64,000 bases of DNA from Caldilinea sp. CFX5 (GCA_021405325.1 QWII01000005.1:62001-126000); one strand, 5' to 3'; shown: positions 16,594 through 26,184, numbered from the stretch's first letter. The notes: generated by a model not told the origin, from the sequence alone. Translations and numbers: made by a program.

Positions 16594-17295
16594 TCACGCC
16601 GCTGCGCTGGTCAATTTGTAGCCGGCGCCGCGCACGGTGACAATGCGACAGGCCGCCGTGGGCGCCGCCTCTGCCAGCTTGCTGCGCAGCGTCCGAATAT
16701 AGATATAGACGGCCTGCGCTTCGCCTTCATAGTCAGCGCCCCAGACCTGGCTAATCAGCGCCTCCAGCGAAAGCACCTGGCCGGCATGGTGGGCCAGCGC
16801 CGTGAGCAGCGCAAATTCACGGGCGGATAAGGTGAGGGCTTTGCCTTGCACGGTTGCCGTAAAGCGCTTGGGGTCGATCACCAGATCGCCAACTTGCACC
16901 ACATCACGCGCATTCGGTAAGGTTGCCGCCGGTTGGGTGTGACGCAAGGCGACATGAATGCGCGCCAGCAGCACATCCTGATCAAACGGTGGGGCAAGAT
17001 AATCATCGGCGCCCGCTTCCAAACAGAGCGCCTCCTCGGCTTCGCAGCGCTGCGCCGCCACAAACAAAATCGGCGCATCTGTGACAGTGCGCAAACGGTG
17101 CAGCGCCGCCAGCCAATCCAGATCGCGTAAATGGGTGTCCAGTAAGATCAAGTCGGGTGGCGCTTGTTGAATCAGCGCCACGGCTTCTGCCGCTGTGGTC
17201 GCCGTGGTGATGTGCAACCCGGCTTGCCGCAGGCTCAGGGCCAGATTGCGCTGGAGCAACGGATCGTGATCCACGATGAGAATATGGTCTTTCAT
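16594..17295 (-). CDS. OmpR-type response regulator with degenerate receiver
   Basis: 233 residues from the ATG at 17295. The receiver keeps the phosphoacceptor-type Asp at 53 (LILLDTHL) but departs from the family elsewhere: the acidic pair is D9-H10, the conserved Thr/Ser switch is Ala (LFVAAQ), and the invariant Lys of the KPF motif is Pro (LAPPF, residue 102). The C-terminal half is a normal winged helix (SAREFALLTALAHH, YIYIRTLRSKL, RIVTVRGAGYKL). It lies 40 bases after oppC on the same strand, no histidine kinase is adjacent, and it may act without classical phosphorylation. It could regulate the peptide importer. Confidence 0.85.
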   Translation of the reverse strand: MKDHILIVDHDPLLQRNLALSLRQAGLHITTATTAAEAVALIQQAPPDLILLDTHLRDLDWLAALHRLRTVTDAPILFVAAQRCEAEEALCLEAGADDYLAPPFDQDVLLARIHVALRHTQPAATLPNARDVVQVGDLVIDPKRFTATVQGKALTLSAREFALLTALAHHAGQVLSLEALISQVWGADYEGEAQAVYIYIRTLRSKLAEAAPTAACRIVTVRGAGYKLTSAAA

Positions 17296-17334
17296 GCTAC
17301 ACCTGCTTTCGGAAGGGGGGCACGCTTGCACGTT

Positions 17335-18405
17335 CTACCCTTTACCGGGCGTGCGCAGGGTGGGATCGAGGGCATCGCGCAGCCCATCACCGAGCAGATA
17401 GATCGACAGGGTTGTCAAAAAGATAAAGAGACCAGGGGTCAGCACCAACCAGGGCGCGTCGGTGAAGTTGCCCAACGACCCCTGCATCATATTGCCCCAA
17501 CTGGGCAGGGGCGGGCCAATGCCGACGCCCAGGTAACTCAAACCAGCCTCGGCGATGATGGCGCCGGCAATGTTGAAGACGGCGGAGACAATCACAATCG
17601 ACGCCACATTGGGCAGGATATGATAGAACATAATGCGCCAGGCCGAACTGCCGATGGCGCGGCTGGCCGTCACATAGTCGCGCTCGCGCACCGAAAAAAT
17701 TTGGCCGCGAATCAGACGTGACAACCCCATCCAGCCAAAGGCGCCGATCAGGATCGCCAGCCCTTCCGGTCCCGGCTGAAAGATGCGGGAAAGGATGATC
17801 AGCAGGAAGAGCAAAGGAATGCTGCCCAGCGTCATGATGATGGCGTTGACAATGTCATCGATAAAGGTGGTGGCATAATAGCCGCTGATCAACCCCATCA
17901 GGACGCCCAGCGTCATTGATACTGCCGCCACCCAGAAGCCAATGCGCAGCGAAATGCGCCCGCCATAGACGCCACGGGTCAACACATCGCGCCCGGCGTC
18001 GTCCGTCCCCATCCAGTGGCAACTCCCCAAGTCGGCGGACAAGCACTGCCCCACTCCACTAATCGCCGACGGGACGATCTCGCCCCACAAGCCCCAGGCG
18101 CAATGAGCGCTCGCCTGGCAACTCTGGGTAAATTCTTGAAAGCGCGGCCAGGCGTCGCTGGCCCAGGTGGGCGGCTGGTTGCGGTGGAGCAGATCGGTCG
18201 AGGTTGGGTCGAAGCCGAGCAGATGGGCGCCGATCCAGGGGGCCGCCAGCGAAATTGTGATCATAAAGATGAGCAACAGCAGCGACGCCACGGTGATCTT
18301 GTCATGGCGAAAGCGTTGCCAGACCGCGCCCCAATAACTCTGTACCGCCACCTCTCTCTGCGCCTTGTTTGTGCTTTGTTTTAAGATCAACACATTCTCC
18401 GCCAT
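17335..18405 (-). CDS. oppC: Oligopeptide ABC importer permease, OppC/DppC type
   Basis: 356 residues. N-terminal helix after a polar head (ASLLLLIFMITISLAAPWIGA), the family signature HWMGTDDAGRDVLTRGVYGGRISL, and a docking loop EAGLSYLGVGIGPPLPSWG with DALDPTLR at the end. An insert of about 60 residues between helix 1 and the signature contains four Cys (SCQASAHCAW, SADLGSCHW), longer than in E. coli OppC. Partner of the OppB gene just upstream. No OppD/OppF ATPases are in the window. Confidence 0.92.
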   Translation of the reverse strand: MAENVLILKQSTNKAQREVAVQSYWGAVWQRFRHDKITVASLLLLIFMITISLAAPWIGAHLLGFDPTSTDLLHRNQPPTWASDAWPRFQEFTQSCQASAHCAWGLWGEIVPSAISGVGQCLSADLGSCHWMGTDDAGRDVLTRGVYGGRISLRIGFWVAAVSMTLGVLMGLISGYYATTFIDDIVNAIIMTLGSIPLLFLLIILSRIFQPGPEGLAILIGAFGWMGLSRLIRGQIFSVRERDYVTASRAIGSSAWRIMFYHILPNVASIVIVSAVFNIAGAIIAEAGLSYLGVGIGPPLPSWGNMMQGSLGNFTDAPWLVLTPGLFIFLTTLSIYLLGDGLRDALDPTLRTPGKG

Positions 18406-18426
18406 ACGTTTTTGTCCTATTGTGCT

Positions 18427-18472
18427 TAATCACGAGGAGTTCGCACGTGGGCGTGCGAACTCCTCGTGATTA
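18427..18472. repeat. 21-bp hairpin between oppB and oppC
   Basis: Perfect arms TAATCACGAGGAGTTCGCACG (21 bp, written here as the left arm) with a four-base loop lie between the oppB stop (18477) and the oppC start (18405). It may tune the relative amounts of the two permeases or stabilise mRNA; it lacks a U tract. Confidence 0.75.
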
Positions 18473-18476
18473 GACA

Positions 18477-19517
18477 TTATTGCACCTTGGTATCATAGCG
18501 CACCCGCGGATCGACCACGCTATACAGAATATCGACCAGCAGTACCCCCAGAATGCCCAAGAAGGAACTGATGACAAAGAGCGCCATCATGAGCGGGTAG
18601 TCACGACTGTTGATGGCGTCGATGGTCAGGCGCCCCATGCCGGGCCAGGAAAAGACGATCTCAAAGAGTACTGACCCGGAAAGCACCAGCAGAAAGATGC
18701 CGCTCAACCCAGTTACCAGCGGCATCAAGGCGTTGCGCAAAATATGGCGCACGACAATCACGCGCGCCGACAAGCCTTTGGCCCTGGCTGTGCGCACATA
18801 GTCCTGATTCAACACATCGAGCATCTCAAAGCGCAGGATGCGCGAAAAGCCAATCCAGCCGCCAATCGCGCTGACAGTGGCCGGCAACAGCAAGTGATGC
18901 AACCGGTCCATAAGCGAACCGTCGCCGATCTCCTGCATCCCGCCCAGCGGCACCAGGCCCAGATAGCCGCCCAGGACAATGAGCAACAACAACCCGATCC
19001 ACCACTCCGGCACGGTGTTCAACACCACGGTCGTCACCCGAATCACGTTGTCGGGCCAGCGCCCGCGGTAGAGCGCCGCAATGATCCCCAACGGGATGCC
19101 GATGACGACACTAAGCAGCAGGCTGGAAAAGGCCAGCAGGAAGGTCGCCGGGATACGCTCCATGATCAGATCCAGCACCGACTCGCCCTGAAAATGAAAC
19201 GAGCGCCCAAAGTCGAGGCGAATGATGCCATGTATGCAATTGGCATCGTCGGCCAGGCAGCGACCACTGCGCCAGGCGGGTGTAACCGGCAACCAATCTT
19301 CGCCAAAGGCCCAGGCAATATATTGCGCCGGAAGCGTCCGGTCCAAGCCATAGAGCCGTTGGAGGCGTGCAACATCGACCTGCGACTGCCTGGGGTCTTC
19401 ATTCAGAAATTGCAACGGCCCCCCCGGCGCCAGTTGATAGATAGTAAAGCCAATGAGCGTAGCCACCCACATTAGCAAAAGCGATTGGAGGCCACGGCGG
19501 ATGATGTAGCGGGTCAT
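18477..19517 (-). CDS. oppB: Oligopeptide ABC importer permease, OppB/DppB type
   Basis: 346 residues, starting at 19517 with MTRYIIRRGLQSLLLMW, the standard OppB opening; a longer frame upstream is repeat-derived and not coding. Signature features: TIYQLAPGGPL, RLQRLYGLDRTLPAQY, the loop NALMPLVTGLSGIFLLVLSGSVLFEIVFSWPGMG and VVDPRVRYD at the C terminus. As in oppC, an insert with Cys (RSGRCLADDANCIHG) enlarges the first external loop. It forms the channel with oppC. Confidence 0.92.
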   Translation of the reverse strand: MTRYIIRRGLQSLLLMWVATLIGFTIYQLAPGGPLQFLNEDPRQSQVDVARLQRLYGLDRTLPAQYIAWAFGEDWLPVTPAWRSGRCLADDANCIHGIIRLDFGRSFHFQGESVLDLIMERIPATFLLAFSSLLLSVVIGIPLGIIAALYRGRWPDNVIRVTTVVLNTVPEWWIGLLLLIVLGGYLGLVPLGGMQEIGDGSLMDRLHHLLLPATVSAIGGWIGFSRILRFEMLDVLNQDYVRTARAKGLSARVIVVRHILRNALMPLVTGLSGIFLLVLSGSVLFEIVFSWPGMGRLTIDAINSRDYPLMMALFVISSFLGILGVLLVDILYSVVDPRVRYDTKVQ

Positions 19518-19527
19518 GTGTTTGTTC

Positions 19528-19698
19528 CGTGATAACGTGAAGCGTGATTCGTGATGACGTGATTCGTGATTCGTGATGACGTGATTCGTGATAACGTGAT
19601 TCGTGAAGCGTGATTCGTGAAATATCGTGCGTATGATTATGATTTCACGCAGCACGTAGTACGAATCACGAATCACGCTTCACGCTTCACGAATCACG
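19528..19698. repeat. GTGATTCGTGA tandem and inverted repeats
   Basis: The spacer between oppA and oppB consists of GTGATTCGTGAT, GTGATGACGTGATT and GTGAAGCGTGATT units on the left and complementary AATCACGAATCACG units on the right around an AT-rich centre. It can fold into a long imperfect hairpin. It extends an open frame into oppB that is not real. No spacers of CRISPR type occur. Confidence 0.75.
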
Positions 19699-19700
19699 TT

Positions 19701-21506
19701 CTACTTCGTCGCCTGAATATACCAATCCTCCGAGTTCCAGCCGATGCCGAGGGCGGTGGGGATGATGCCCTGGATGCGCTTGTTCTGGCCGCTCCACGCT
19801 TTTTGGTAGAAGAGGAAGATGTAGGGCGCGTCGTCGGCGATGATCTTCTGCACTTCGCCATACTTTTCCTTGCGCACGGCAGTGTCGTAGGTGGCGCCGC
19901 CTTCTTTGAAGAGCTGTTCGACTTTCGGGTTGTCATAGGCCACCGCGTTTAAACTGGGGATGTTTTCCTTGGCCCAGATGGTGTACATGATATGCGGGTC
20001 GATGGTCGATGACCAGCCGCCGATGAACATGTCCCAGTCGGGCTTTTGGGACTGGATGGCATCGAGGAAGCTTGACCATTCGAGCGCCTGGATGTCCACT
20101 TTGACGCCGATTTTGCTCAAGTAGTCCTGCACGGTGACGGCGATCAGTTCGCGCACCTTGCTGGTGTTGGGGCCATAGATCAGCTTGAGTTCCAACTGCT
20201 TGCCATCCTTATCGACCATCTGGCCGTCCTTGAAGGTGTAGCCGGCCTGGGCAAAGGCGTCCTTGGCCTTCTGCACGTCATAGTCATAGCAGGGCACATC
20301 CGGGTTGTAGGCCCAGGAGGTTTCCGGGTAGATGGAGCATTGACGCTTGGCCTGACCGAGCATGACCTGGTCGGTGAGCAGATTCTTGTCGATGGCGTAG
20401 GACAGACCATGGCGCACATTGACATCATGGGTGGCAAAGCCTTCGCGCATGTTGAGGCCGATATAGCTCCAACGCGCGGCCGCCGGCCACCATTCGTAGA
20501 CGTTGACATTGGGCAGCTTGCGCGCCTCGTCCAGCTTTTCGGGCGTAATGTCGCCGGTGTCACTCTCGCCGCTCTTCATCTTCTGATAGGCGACATCCTG
20601 ATCGGGCACAATTTCGATGGTATATTTGCTGATGTTGGGCGCGCCATGATACCAATACTTGTCGTTGGCTTCAAAGGTGGCGTATTGGTCGCGCTTCCAC
20701 TCCACCAGCTTATAGGCGCCGGAGACGACGGTCGGGTGGTTGATCTCCGGGTTCTTCTCCGGGTCTTTCCAGTCGAGCTTTTCCCAGATATGCTTGGGCA
20801 GCGGCGTGATCAGGCCGGACATCTGACCCAGCGCCGGTGCGTAGACTTCCTTGATCTTGATTTGCAGCGTGTTGTCGTCGAGCGCCTTGTAGCTGTCGAT
20901 AAAGTCTAACTGCGAGAGGTAGGGGAAGCCGTTGTCGGGATTCTTCACCTGATCGTATGTCCACTGGAAATCCTGGGCGGTGATCGCCTGCCCGTCGCTC
21001 CATTGCATTCCGTGGCGCAGATGGAAGGTAAAGGTCAAACCATCAGGCGAAATCTCATAGCTTTCGGCCATGTTGGGAATGTAGTCGAGCGTCTTCTCAT
21101 CCAGCCGCAACAAGCCGCCGGCCCAGACCATGCCCTGGTAAGAACCGGAAGTCGTGTCGGTGGTGAGATAGGGATGAAAACTGACGGCGTCAGCGGTGGC
21201 GACATCGTGATATTCACCGCCGGCATGGGTGCGCGGCGTGGTTACATCTTCCTGGCTGGTGACGGTGATGCCTTTCTTTTCCGTGGCCTGGGAAGAAGTG
21301 GACTGTTGAACCGTGGCGTTGTTGGCCTGGGATTGGTCGGGCGTCGCCGTGGGCGCCGGTGCGGCGGACGCGGGAGTTGCCGTGGCGGCAGCGCCACCGG
21401 TGGTTGGGCTGGTCGGTTGGGCGCAGCCGTAGGCAACCAACATCGCCACTACCAGGCCCATAACACAAAAGAGATACGTCGGTAAGGTGAGTCGCGGTCT
21501 TTGCAT
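19701..21506 (-). CDS. oppA: Oligopeptide ABC importer binding lipoprotein, OppA type
   Basis: 601 residues: signal with lipobox VAYGC at about residue 28, an Ala/Thr/Pro linker of some 60 residues, then a class C (family 5) solute-binding protein. Visible family hallmarks are TLDYIPNMAESYEISPDGLTFTFHLRHGMQWSDGQAITAQDF, GAYKLVEWKRDQYATFEANDKYW and the C-terminal IIADDAPYIFLFYQK. It binds peptides or similar ligands outside the membrane and delivers them to OppB/OppC downstream. It is the first gene of the operon; the response regulator is the last. Confidence 0.93.
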   Translation of the reverse strand: MQRPRLTLPTYLFCVMGLVVAMLVAYGCAQPTSPTTGGAAATATPASAAPAPTATPDQSQANNATVQQSTSSQATEKKGITVTSQEDVTTPRTHAGGEYHDVATADAVSFHPYLTTDTTSGSYQGMVWAGGLLRLDEKTLDYIPNMAESYEISPDGLTFTFHLRHGMQWSDGQAITAQDFQWTYDQVKNPDNGFPYLSQLDFIDSYKALDDNTLQIKIKEVYAPALGQMSGLITPLPKHIWEKLDWKDPEKNPEINHPTVVSGAYKLVEWKRDQYATFEANDKYWYHGAPNISKYTIEIVPDQDVAYQKMKSGESDTGDITPEKLDEARKLPNVNVYEWWPAAARWSYIGLNMREGFATHDVNVRHGLSYAIDKNLLTDQVMLGQAKRQCSIYPETSWAYNPDVPCYDYDVQKAKDAFAQAGYTFKDGQMVDKDGKQLELKLIYGPNTSKVRELIAVTVQDYLSKIGVKVDIQALEWSSFLDAIQSQKPDWDMFIGGWSSTIDPHIMYTIWAKENIPSLNAVAYDNPKVEQLFKEGGATYDTAVRKEKYGEVQKIIADDAPYIFLFYQKAWSGQNKRIQGIIPTALGIGWNSEDWYIQATK

Positions 21507-21838
21507 AGAGGTTCCCTTTCACAATGAAACGTCAGCCGAAAAGCACGCCCGGCGGCGCCATTCACCACGAAGCGGGCGCTTTCGCCAAATAAAGTACGTG
21601 GCTTCAGTCTACCGCCACTTGTCTTGCGCAACATCAGGCTATGGCATGGATTCACCCTCGGTTGAACGAAGAGGCGCGATCCTGGCCGATCGATGGGGCG
21701 AAACGCTGGTCGATGGATAAGCAAGCTTTGATCCATTGCCTGAAGGCAAAGCGACCGATTGGGGCTATACTGGCAAGCAATGCGGGCTTTAACTTTGCGC
21801 GTCAATGGGAACTCAGGGCGTGAAAAGCAGCGGTGACT
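21507..21838. other. Divergent intergenic region, oppA versus M16 gene
   Basis: About 330 bases upstream of the hairpin. I see no gene. A TATACT box occurs near 21767 without a well-spaced -35, pointing toward the M16 gene. The rest shows no repeat or obvious operator. Confidence 0.35.
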
Positions 21839-21902
21839 CGTAGGTGCGGTTTGTAACCGCACGGCTTCCCGTGAACTCGTGCGGTTACAAACCGCACCTA
21901 CG
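21839..21902. repeat. 25-bp perfect inverted repeat before the M16 gene
   Basis: Perfect arms beginning CGTAGGTGCGGTTTGTAACC, 25 bp, with a 14-base loop. It lies 68 bases upstream of the start codon in the probable mRNA leader. No U tract follows, so it is more likely a dispersed repeat or mRNA stabiliser than a terminator. Confidence 0.75.
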
Positions 21903-21969
21903 ATGTCAACTCCCCGAATTCCTGTTGAGCCAACTTTGCATGACGGTTCAGTTCACAAAGGAAAAATGT

Positions 21970-24858
21970 ATGTACAAAAAAAGCAGCCTCCTGCTCCTAC
22001 TTGTGTTGCTGGTCAGCTTGGGGGTGGTGCAACCGGCGCAGGCCAAGCAGGCGTCATCGACCCCTTTACGCTTTGACCAGTATGCGCTGCCGTTGACCGA
22101 CTACATGCTGTCCAATGGTTTGCGTGTCATTCTGGCCGTAGATCGCTCGGCGCCGGTGGTGGCGGTGGACACCTGGTTTCGTGTGGGTGGCGCCGATGAT
22201 CCGGCCAAACGTTCCGGCTTTGCTCATCTCTTTGAACACATGATGTTTGAAGGCTCGGCCCATGTCGCCAACGGGCAGTGGGACAAGCTGCTCGAAGCGA
22301 TTGGCGCCAGCAACAATGCCTACACGCAAAATGATAAGACCGCCTTCTGGGATGTGGCGCCGGCCAACCAGTTGCCTCGCCTGCTTTGGATGGAGAGTGA
22401 CCGCATGGCCTCGCTGGCCGTCACCGATGAAAACTTTCAACCCCAACGTCAGGTGGTGATCCAGGAGTATAACCAACGGGTGGCGAATCGCCCCTTTGGC
22501 GAAGCCAATCTCCGCCTCTTCACCCAGCCTCTCCAAGGTTACGCGCCCTATGCCCTGCCGGTGATTGGCAGCGTCGATGATCTCAACGCCGCGACATTGA
22601 AAGAAGTACAGGATTTCCACAGCACCTACTACCGCCCCAACAACGCCACGTTGGTAATTGTCGGTGATATTGATGTGGCCCAGACGCAGGCGCTCGTACA
22701 AGCCTACTATGGCGACATTCCCGCTGGCCCGCCGGTGGTGCAAACGCTGGATCGCTACCCCTATCCCACCGCTTTCCCGGCCACGGCGGTTGATGAAACC
22801 ACCGGCTGTCAGGTGGGGACAACGGAAACGGTAGTGGACGCCAAAGTGCAGGTGCCGCGCTATGCCATCAGCGTAGCGGGGCCGGTGCGCGGGACACCTG
22901 ATTTCTACGCCGTCAAACTGCTGATCGATATTTTGGGTGGTGGCGATAGCAGTCGCTTCCAACAGAATATTGTGCGCAAAGGATTGGCCGCCAGCGCCTT
23001 TATCGGCTTCAATGATTATAAGGGCGCCAGCGTCCTCTATGCCGCTGCTTATCCTAATCAAGGCGACAAAGTAGAAAATATGCGCAAAGTGCTGGATGAT
23101 GAGTTGGTCAAAGTGCGCAAGGAGGGCGTCACCGACGAAGAACTGGCGCGTGTCCAGCAGCAACAGTTGGTCAGCACCATCACCGGCTTCCGCAATTCGG
23201 CGCTCGATACTGCCGAGTGGCTCCAGGATGCAACCCTGACCTTTGGCAACCCGAACAGCAGCGGCCAGGAACTGGCGCGCTACCAGGCCGTCACCCCCGC
23301 TGACATTCAGCGTGTGGCCCAGACTTATCTCTGTGCCCGTCCTATGAATGTCCAGATCGTTCTACCGGAGGGCAAGCAACAGTTGGCGGCTGACCCTGGT
23401 GAATTAGTTAAGCCGTTAGATGTGCGCGCCGCCACCGGCATCGGCCCGGCGACAAAGACCATTTCCGAAAGTGTCATCAGCGTCCTGCCGGCGGGTGTAG
23501 TCAATCGCACCGCCGTACCCGCTTCGCTAGGAGAGCTGCAAACCAAGTTGCCGCCCTTCAAGTCCTTCAAGCTGGCGAATGGGTTAAATGTTATTTTTGT
23601 TGAACAGCACGAAACGCCGACCGTCCATCTCGATCTTTTTGTCGGCGGCTCGAACACAGCGGCGCCGGCGGATCAACAGGGCGTCGCCGACTTTATGGCC
23701 GATCTGATTCCCAAAGGCACCACTACCCGCAGCGCCGATGAGATTGCCCAGAGCATCGAAGCGGTGGGCGGCTCGGTCAGCAGTAATGCCGGTTTGGAAT
23801 GGACGACCCTGTCGCTCGATGCGCCAACCCTCAATGCGGACCTGGCCTTTGATCTGCTCAGTGATCTGGCGCAACACGCCACCTTCCCCCAAGCAGAATT
23901 TGCTGTGGAGAAGAGCCAGACGTTGACCTTCCTCCAACAGGATGCCGTTGACCCGACCAGCATGGCGAATCACCAATTTGGGCGCATCGCCTATGGCGGC
24001 CACCCCTACGGCTACTACACGACACCGGACACGGTGAACAAGCTCACCCGTGAAACTGTCGCCAAGTTCTATCAGACCTACTACCGTCCCAACAATGCGC
24101 TGCTGGTGGTGGTCGGCGACCTGAGCGCGGCTGATGCGCAGGCGATGACCAAGCAAGCGCTGGAAAGCTGGCCCAAGGGTGATGTTCCCGACTTCAAAAA
24201 TTATCCCAAGGCGACCGTCGGCGACACCAGCGTCATCTATCTGGTTGACCGCCCCGAAGCGCAACAGGCGACGGTGCAGATCGGCAATCGCGCCATTGAC
24301 GCCCGCAACCCCGACCGCTATGCGTTGGAACTGGTCAACGCCGTCTTGGGTGGCGGCTCTTCGTCACGGCTCTACACCAATATTCGTGAGGCCAAAGGGT
24401 ATACCTACGGCATCTACAGCCGCTTTGCCCGCCCCAACGATGTCGGCACCTTCCGTGTTATCGGCGATGTCAACCAGGATCATGTCGGTGATACCGTGCA
24501 AGAGGTGCTGAAAGAACTGAAGGGGATGCAGGACAAACCGCTGACCGCCCAAGAGTTGGCCGACGCCAAGGGAATGTTGATCGGCAGCTTTGCCCTTTCG
24601 TTGGAAAAGCCCAGCGACTTTGCCGGTCAACTTGCCAGCCGCTACCTGACCGGGGTTCCGATTGAAGAGCTGAACGACTACGCCAGCAAGCTTCAGTCAA
24701 TCACCGCCGAGCAGGCACAAGCTGCCGCCAAGAAGTATATCGACGCGACTCACCCGATTATTGTCGTGGTGGGCAATGCCAAGGTGGTGGAACCGCAATT
24801 AGCCAAGGTGGGCAAGGTCGTCATGGTCGATGCTGAGGGCAAGGTGGTCAAGTCCTAG
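21970..24858 (+). CDS. Fused two-domain M16 zinc protease
   Basis: 962 residues from the ATG at 21970 (AAAGGA upstream), with a signal peptide cut near QPAQA. The N-terminal half (about 45-490) holds the inverted zinc motif HLFEH (His86, Glu89, His90) and the distal Glu region, so it is the active M16 half. The C-terminal half (about 530-960) has the same fold (ADFMADLIPKGTTTRSADE, GGGSSSRLYTNIREAKGYTYGIYS) but lacks HxxEH, as in PqqL/pitrilysin-type pairs where the second half closes the chamber. It probably degrades peptides outside the membrane, which fits the neighbouring peptide importer, although the genes are divergent. Confidence 0.92.
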   Translation: MYKKSSLLLLLVLLVSLGVVQPAQAKQASSTPLRFDQYALPLTDYMLSNGLRVILAVDRSAPVVAVDTWFRVGGADDPAKRSGFAHLFEHMMFEGSAHVANGQWDKLLEAIGASNNAYTQNDKTAFWDVAPANQLPRLLWMESDRMASLAVTDENFQPQRQVVIQEYNQRVANRPFGEANLRLFTQPLQGYAPYALPVIGSVDDLNAATLKEVQDFHSTYYRPNNATLVIVGDIDVAQTQALVQAYYGDIPAGPPVVQTLDRYPYPTAFPATAVDETTGCQVGTTETVVDAKVQVPRYAISVAGPVRGTPDFYAVKLLIDILGGGDSSRFQQNIVRKGLAASAFIGFNDYKGASVLYAAAYPNQGDKVENMRKVLDDELVKVRKEGVTDEELARVQQQQLVSTITGFRNSALDTAEWLQDATLTFGNPNSSGQELARYQAVTPADIQRVAQTYLCARPMNVQIVLPEGKQQLAADPGELVKPLDVRAATGIGPATKTISESVISVLPAGVVNRTAVPASLGELQTKLPPFKSFKLANGLNVIFVEQHETPTVHLDLFVGGSNTAAPADQQGVADFMADLIPKGTTTRSADEIAQSIEAVGGSVSSNAGLEWTTLSLDAPTLNADLAFDLLSDLAQHATFPQAEFAVEKSQTLTFLQQDAVDPTSMANHQFGRIAYGGHPYGYYTTPDTVNKLTRETVAKFYQTYYRPNNALLVVVGDLSAADAQAMTKQALESWPKGDVPDFKNYPKATVGDTSVIYLVDRPEAQQATVQIGNRAIDARNPDRYALELVNAVLGGGSSSRLYTNIREAKGYTYGIYSRFARPNDVGTFRVIGDVNQDHVGDTVQEVLKELKGMQDKPLTAQELADAKGMLIGSFALSLEKPSDFAGQLASRYLTGVPIEELNDYASKLQSITAEQAQAAAKKYIDATHPIIVVVGNAKVVEPQLAKVGKVVMVDAEGKVVKS

Positions 24859-24920
24859 GGCGCTGCTTTTTTTGACTTTGCGTTTTTTGCCGTTTTGTTG
24901 TTTCATACGCAATACAGGTT

Positions 24921-24962
24921 CTCCTGTTGGCAGGGTGGTTGCCGCCGCCCGGCCAGCAGGAG
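24921..24962 (+). terminator. Probable terminator after the M16 gene
   Basis: CTCCTGTTGGC and GGCCAGCAGGAG arms pair with one bulge and are followed by TTTCTGTTTCTTTT. It lies between the M16 gene and the enolase-superfamily gene, separating two independent units. Confidence 0.5.
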
Positions 24963-25043
24963 TTTCTGTTTCTTTTGCTACGAATATCTGCGCTTGCCAT
25001 TGCTGATTTTGGTGAACAACAAACCCTTTGAGAGGAGCAGAGC

Positions 25044-26177
25044 ATGAAAATCACCGCTGTTCGCCTGTTTGTACTCGAAGCGCCGGACAAACGGACAGGG
25101 TCGAGTCTGAAACTAGTGCAAGTCCCTAACTTGCTGCGCATTCAGTATACCCACACCGGTAAACCGGCCAACCAACCACTACGGCAAAATTTCATTGAAG
25201 TTGAAACTGATGAGGGCATTGTTGGCCGCTGTACCACCACCATGCTACCTCACCAGGTAGAAATCCTGCGCAACCAAGTGCTGGGCGAAGATGTGCGCCA
25301 CCGGGAACGGCTCTACCAGATGCTGCAAAAGGGGACGCGCTGGCTCTATCAACCGCCCGGCTGGTTTGGCGACTTTGACAACTGCCTGTGGGATATTTTA
25401 GGTAAAGCGGCCGGCCTGCCGGTCTACGCCCTGGTCGGCAAGGTGCGCGACCGCTTTCCGGTCTACCTTACCAGCGGTGATGGCACAGTGAATGATTACC
25501 TGCGCCACATTGAACTGGGCAAAGCGATGGGCGTCAACGCCTACAAATTCCACTCCTACAAGGGTGGCAAGGCGGACATTCCCATCTTCCAACAGGTGCG
25601 CCAAGAAGTCGGGCCGGACTATGCGCTGATCAACGACCCGGTCTGCTCCTATGACCTACGGGAAGCGCTTGAGGTGGGCCATGTCATGGAGGAACTGGGC
25701 TTTATCTGGCTGGAAGAGCCATTCCACGAGCAGAAGCTCAACCAATACCAGATCCTCTGCCGGGAACTGACCATGCCGGTGATGGCGAATGAGATGTTGA
25801 TGCACGACATCGGTCTCTCCAGCCAGTGGTTGATCCAGGGCGGCACGGATCGACTGCGCGCCAACGCCCGCAACGGCACGACCCAAGTCCTCAAAATGGC
25901 CCACTTTGCCGAACTTTATGGCACGAACATCGAGATGAATGCACAAGGGGGTCTGGCCGGTCTGGTTCATGCCCATCTCGGCTGCTGCATCGACAACACC
26001 GATTTCTACGAATACTTTGCCATGACGCCCGACGGCAACCGCACCGGCGGCGAAATCTGGGGCATCCTCAACGGCCCGCTGATCGTCGATGGTCACATTG
26101 CACCCCCCGATGGCCCCGGCTGGGGCGCCGAGTGGGATGAGGCGCGCTTCCGGGCATGTATCGTGGCGGAGTATTGA
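25044..26177 (+). CDS. Enolase-superfamily acid-sugar dehydratase/racemase
   Basis: 377 residues of the mandelate racemase/muconate lactonizing group. The three metal ligands are Asp198 (LINDPVC), Glu224 (WLEEPF) and Glu250 (VMANEM), with the 26-residue spacing of mandelate racemase. The base motif after strand 2 reads Lys168-Phe-His170 (AYKFHSY) instead of the usual KxK, which suggests a dehydratase with different stereochemistry; the substrate is unknown. The start has GAGGAGCAG upstream. It is followed on the same strand by PhyH, xylanase and SDR genes, which suits breakdown of plant-derived sugar acids. Confidence 0.88.
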   Translation: MKITAVRLFVLEAPDKRTGSSLKLVQVPNLLRIQYTHTGKPANQPLRQNFIEVETDEGIVGRCTTTMLPHQVEILRNQVLGEDVRHRERLYQMLQKGTRWLYQPPGWFGDFDNCLWDILGKAAGLPVYALVGKVRDRFPVYLTSGDGTVNDYLRHIELGKAMGVNAYKFHSYKGGKADIPIFQQVRQEVGPDYALINDPVCSYDLREALEVGHVMEELGFIWLEEPFHEQKLNQYQILCRELTMPVMANEMLMHDIGLSSQWLIQGGTDRLRANARNGTTQVLKMAHFAELYGTNIEMNAQGGLAGLVHAHLGCCIDNTDFYEYFAMTPDGNRTGGEIWGILNGPLIVDGHIAPPDGPGWGAEWDEARFRACIVAEY

Positions 26178-26184
26178 ATAACGC

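Noticed and set aside
18477..19676. Longer OppB with 53 extra N-terminal residues
   Set aside because: The added residues (TNHVITNHE-type) come from the repeat spacer; the normal OppB start is at 19517.
19528..19698. CRISPR-like or iteron array
   Set aside because: Units vary in length and type, overlap and are mirrored by their complements; a low-complexity spacer explains them.
22066..23163. A 365-codon minus-strand frame
   Set aside because: It lies opposite the catalytic half of the M16 protease, whose motifs are intact; its translation shows no domain.
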